Assembly: GCA_030638385.1 (NCBI GenBank)
Contig: DAOWES010000002.1
Coordinates: 1 to 7,268 of the forward strand
Length of the DNA stretch: 7,268 bases
Source of the DNA: Candidatus Cloacimonadota bacterium
GTDB lineage: Bacteria; Cloacimonadota; Cloacimonadia; Cloacimonadales; TCS61
Reading direction: 5' to 3'
The position numbers and the translations under genes are program-made. Of this stretch, positions 5,755 to 7,268 are shown piece after piece. The stretch's first letter is position 1, and every line of letters begins with the position of its first letter. Under the pieces are notes generated by a model. That model was given only the letters and a program-made list of their open reading frames with translations. It did not search any database and was not told where the DNA came from.

Positions 5755-5800
5755 AAGTGCCCTAAGCTGTCCCCATTTCAAGGAGACAGTTTGGGGCACT
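5755..5800. repeat. CTGTCCCC/GGGGACAG hairpin repeat, copy 4 (most complete)
   Basis: The outer arms AGTGCCC (5756-5762) and GGGCACT (5794-5800) are perfectly complementary. TAAG pairs with TTTG using G-T pairs, and the core CTGTCCCC (5767-5774) pairs with GGAGACAG (5782-5789) with one mismatch across ATTTCAA. The whole 45-nt unit is nearly palindromic and gives the family consensus. It ends 17 nt past the birA stop, so it could act as the 3' boundary of birA mRNA. Confidence 0.85.
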
Positions 5801-5817
5801 GAAATAGATTCCGGATG

Positions 5818-6780
5818 CTACGGTTTTTCCCTTTTCACCAAATCTCCGGCTGAAACATTAATGATCTCTTGATCGGAATTTATAATTTGCAGATAGCCAT
5901 TTTCATTAAGATCCACAACCTCACCTTCAATCTCCCGATACATCTGCTTCACGATTACCCGCTCACCAAAAATATCCATCCTCTCTTTAATCTCTTTCAA
6001 TTGAATTTGAAAATCCCCATTCAAAAACGCACTATATTCCGCATCAAAAACCTTTAAAAAATGTGATAACAATTCTGCTCGCGAAACTTTAGCATCTTCC
6101 CCATAAAGCGAAGTTGCCGTAGAGGCAAATTCCTCAGGAAATGTTAAAATCGAATGATTGATTCCAACCCCAATAATCACATCTTTGATCGCGTCCAAAT
6201 CGCTAGACATTTCCGCTAAAATCCCACTCACTTTTCTCCCATTTAATAAAATATCATTCGGCCACTTAATAATTGGTTCAAATTGGTAAAACTCCAATGT
6301 CTTCGCTAAAGCTAAAGCAGTTATCAAGGTTAGTCGTGGCCCATACTCCATGGGAATTTTAGGTTGCAGATAAAAGGAAAAACAGATACTTCCCTTAGCA
6401 GTTGAATACCAAAATCTATCTTTTCGCCCTCGCCCCTGCGGTTGTTTTCCGGCTAAACAGAGTAATCCTTCCTCTTTTTTGGGCTCGGCTAAAGTTCTTA
6501 CCCAACTATTAGTCGAATCTACCTCCGCCAAATAATAAGTTTTTTCATATGAAAAAATTGTATCTCCGAAATCAATTTCCGTAGGCAGTAAACCACCGGG
6601 AGATTTAATAAGACGATAACCACGCTTGGGAAGGCTTTCAATTTCATAGCCATCATTCTTTAGGTTCTTAATCTGTTTTGAGATTGCATTTCTGGAAAGA
6701 TGCAAAAGTCTGGCAAGATCAGCACCGGAAATCCAGGCATCTGCTTCGCGTAAACATTTGATAATGAAATATTTCGTCAT
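5818..6780 (-). CDS. birA: Bifunctional biotin-protein ligase / biotin operon repressor BirA
   Basis: BirA activates biotin to biotinyl-5'-AMP and attaches it to a lysine of biotin carrier proteins; two-domain forms also repress biotin genes when loaded with the adenylate. The 320-residue protein has the two-domain length. Residues 5-58 form a winged helix-turn-helix (ISGADLARLLHLSRNAISKQI, then the wing LPKRGYRLI). The catalytic domain starts near VDSTNSW (87-93), followed by the biotinyl-AMP loop GRGRKDRFWYS (116-126), KWPNDILLNGRKVSGILAE (172-190, with catalytic Lys172) and GVGINHS (204-210). A small SH3-like C-terminal domain covers about 270-320. QPQGRGR replaces the more common QTAGRGR. 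The start is ATG at 6778-6780 with AAGG upstream. It is divergent from bioB across 84 nt, fitting autoregulation and control of bioB. Confidence 0.95.
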   Translation of the reverse strand: MTKYFIIKCLREADAWISGADLARLLHLSRNAISKQIKNLKNDGYEIESLPKRGYRLIKSPGGLLPTEIDFGDTIFSYEKTYYLAEVDSTNSWVRTLAEPKKEEGLLCLAGKQPQGRGRKDRFWYSTAKGSICFSFYLQPKIPMEYGPRLTLITALALAKTLEFYQFEPIIKWPNDILLNGRKVSGILAEMSSDLDAIKDVIIGVGINHSILTFPEEFASTATSLYGEDAKVSRAELLSHFLKVFDAEYSAFLNGDFQIQLKEIKERMDIFGERVIVKQMYREIEGEVVDLNENGYLQIINSDQEIINVSAGDLVKREKP

Positions 6781-6781
6781 A

Positions 6782-6812
6782 ATGTAAACCTTATTCCTTT
6801 ATGAGTTGACAA
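6782..6812. promoter_or_regulatory. Candidate BirA operator between birA and bioB
   Basis: ATGTAAACC (6782-6790) and AGTTGACAA (6804-6812) form an imperfect inverted repeat resembling the BirA box half-sites TTGTAAACC and GGTTTACAA, at 8 of 9 and 7 of 9 matches. The gap between the 9-mers is 13 bp, two less than in the E. coli operator as I recall it, which lowers confidence. The left half-site sits next to the birA start codon and the right one contains TTGACA, so a bound dimer could affect both genes. Confidence 0.4.
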
Positions 6813-6817
6813 TAACA

Positions 6818-6835
6818 TCAAATTATAGAATTTGA
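6818..6835. promoter_or_regulatory. Perfect palindrome over the likely -10 regions of birA and bioB
   Basis: TCAAATT (6818-6824) and AATTTGA (6829-6835) are perfect inverted repeats around ATAG. On the minus strand the segment contains TATAAT (6822-6827), a perfect -10 hexamer for birA, and on the plus strand TAGAAT (6826-6831), a plausible -10 for bioB. No ideally spaced -35 box was found on either strand. It may be a second operator or only AT-rich promoter sequence. Confidence 0.35.
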
Positions 6836-6864
6836 CGAAAATCAAGAATATGGAGCTCAAAGAA

Positions 6865-7268
6865 ATGGATAATCAAAATAGCGTAAAGCGAAATATAAAG
6901 ATCCTCCAATTTATCCGAGAAGCATCTTTGCAGGATGTCTTAGATGAATCTAAATTGGCTCGTGAAAAATATCATCAGAATAATGCTTATCTTTGCTCAA
7001 TCGTAAATGCAAAGTCGGGAAAATGTTCAGAAAACTGCGCCTATTGTGCTCAATCAGCATACCATAAAACAGATATTGCAATTTATCCGCTTTTGGATTG
7101 TGATGAGCTTGTTAGCAGAGCAATTGAATTTTCAAAAGCCGGTGCCACACAATTTTCAATCGTTACCAGCGGACACTCTCCAACAGCTACGGAATTGGAA
7201 GTAATTTGTGAAGCAGGAAAAAAAATCAAACAATTATCTGACATCAACCTATGTTGTTCTTTGGGAAT
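6865..7268 (+). CDS. bioB: Biotin synthase BioB, radical SAM (3' end outside window)
   Basis: BioB inserts sulfur into dethiobiotin to make biotin, the last step of the pathway, using SAM radical chemistry at a [4Fe-4S] cluster and sulfur from an auxiliary cluster. 134 residues are visible. The radical SAM motif CxxxCxxC is C54, C58 and C61 in NAKSGKCSENCAYCAQSA, a signature typical of BioB. INLCCSLG (127-134) supplies the cysteine equivalent to E. coli C128. At the position of E. coli C97, FSIVTSG has serine (S98). The start is ATG at 6865, with GGAG (6852-6855) 9 nt upstream; an in-frame ATG at 6850 would add five residues but has no clear ribosome site. It diverges from birA, and the intergenic region is the expected place for biotin-responsive control. 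Confidence 0.95.
   Translation, partial: MDNQNSVKRNIKILQFIREASLQDVLDESKLAREKYHQNNAYLCSIVNAKSGKCSENCAYCAQSAYHKTDIAIYPLLDCDELVSRAIEFSKAGATQFSIVTSGHSPTATELEVICEAGKKIKQLSDINLCCSLG

Larger units (their letters stand above)
5461..5817. other. Gene-free stretch between convergent TPR gene and birA, filled with repeats
   Basis: No credible coding region is present. It contains hairpin copy 3 (5484-5526), repeat copy B (5557-5645), a probable repeat remnant (5651-5710) and hairpin copy 4 (5755-5800). The TPR gene and birA converge here, and no hairpin is followed by a clear T-tract, so the end points of transcription cannot be assigned. Confidence 0.6.

Noticed and set aside
1422..5800. CRISPR array
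   Set aside because: The four hairpin repeats are hundreds to thousands of bases apart, with genes between them and no uniform spacers. They are dispersed repeats.
5869..6057. Plus-strand frame antisense to birA
   Set aside because: It is a shadow of birA with no ribosome site and low-complexity sequence.
7007..7204. Plus-strand frame overlapping bioB in another frame
   Set aside because: The bioB frame carries the CxxxCxxC motif and BioB signatures throughout, so the alternative frame is a shadow.

Overview
The window looks like the chromosome of an AT-rich, probably anaerobic bacterium. It carries two blocks of ordinary housekeeping genes, separated by a stretch dense in dispersed repeats. 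That stretch holds one complete insertion sequence and one large membrane-anchored tetratricopeptide-repeat (TPR) gene. The housekeeping proteins and the style of the intergenic repeats recall the Bacteroidota/FCB assemblage, for example Cloacimonadota. This placement is a guess from general resemblance, not a demonstrated assignment.

Layout. On the minus strand, bases 1-1282 hold a tight two-gene unit: trmB (tRNA m7G46 methyltransferase), then 12 nt later dgt (an HD-domain dNTP triphosphohydrolase), which is cut by the left window edge. Bases 1283-1511 are a spacer with a candidate promoter, a short mosaic element and a first hairpin repeat. Bases 1512-3061 are an intact IS4-family (IS50/Tn5-like) insertion sequence with matching terminal inverted repeats, a complete DDE transposase and a perfect 10-bp target duplication. 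It landed in the middle of a small palindrome. Bases 3072-3380 are a nested patchwork of repeats. Bases 3445-5460 encode the TPR protein: signal peptide, coiled coil, one internal membrane segment, then eight uniform 34-residue TPRs. Bases 5461-5817 are more repeats. On the right, birA (minus, 5818-6780) and bioB (plus, from 6865, cut by the right edge) are divergently transcribed from a short shared control region.

How the genes work together. birA and bioB form a biotin locus: BioB makes biotin from dethiobiotin, and BirA attaches it to carrier proteins and, having an N-terminal winged helix, probably also represses biotin genes. The short region between them holds a BirA-box-like inverted repeat and a second perfect palindrome. 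The visible BioB fragment has serine where E. coli BioB has a cysteine ligand of the auxiliary [2Fe-2S] cluster. trmB and dgt are probably co-transcribed but have no obvious functional link.

The notable non-coding content is a hairpin repeat with core CTGTCCCC/GGGGACAG, present four times in the same orientation, plus a second repeat family in two copies. One of those copies is interrupted by a mini-element whose shortened relative lies inverted on the other side of the IS. No new defence or enzymatic system can be claimed from this window. The TPR gene bracketed by repeats is the most obviously uncharacterised component.
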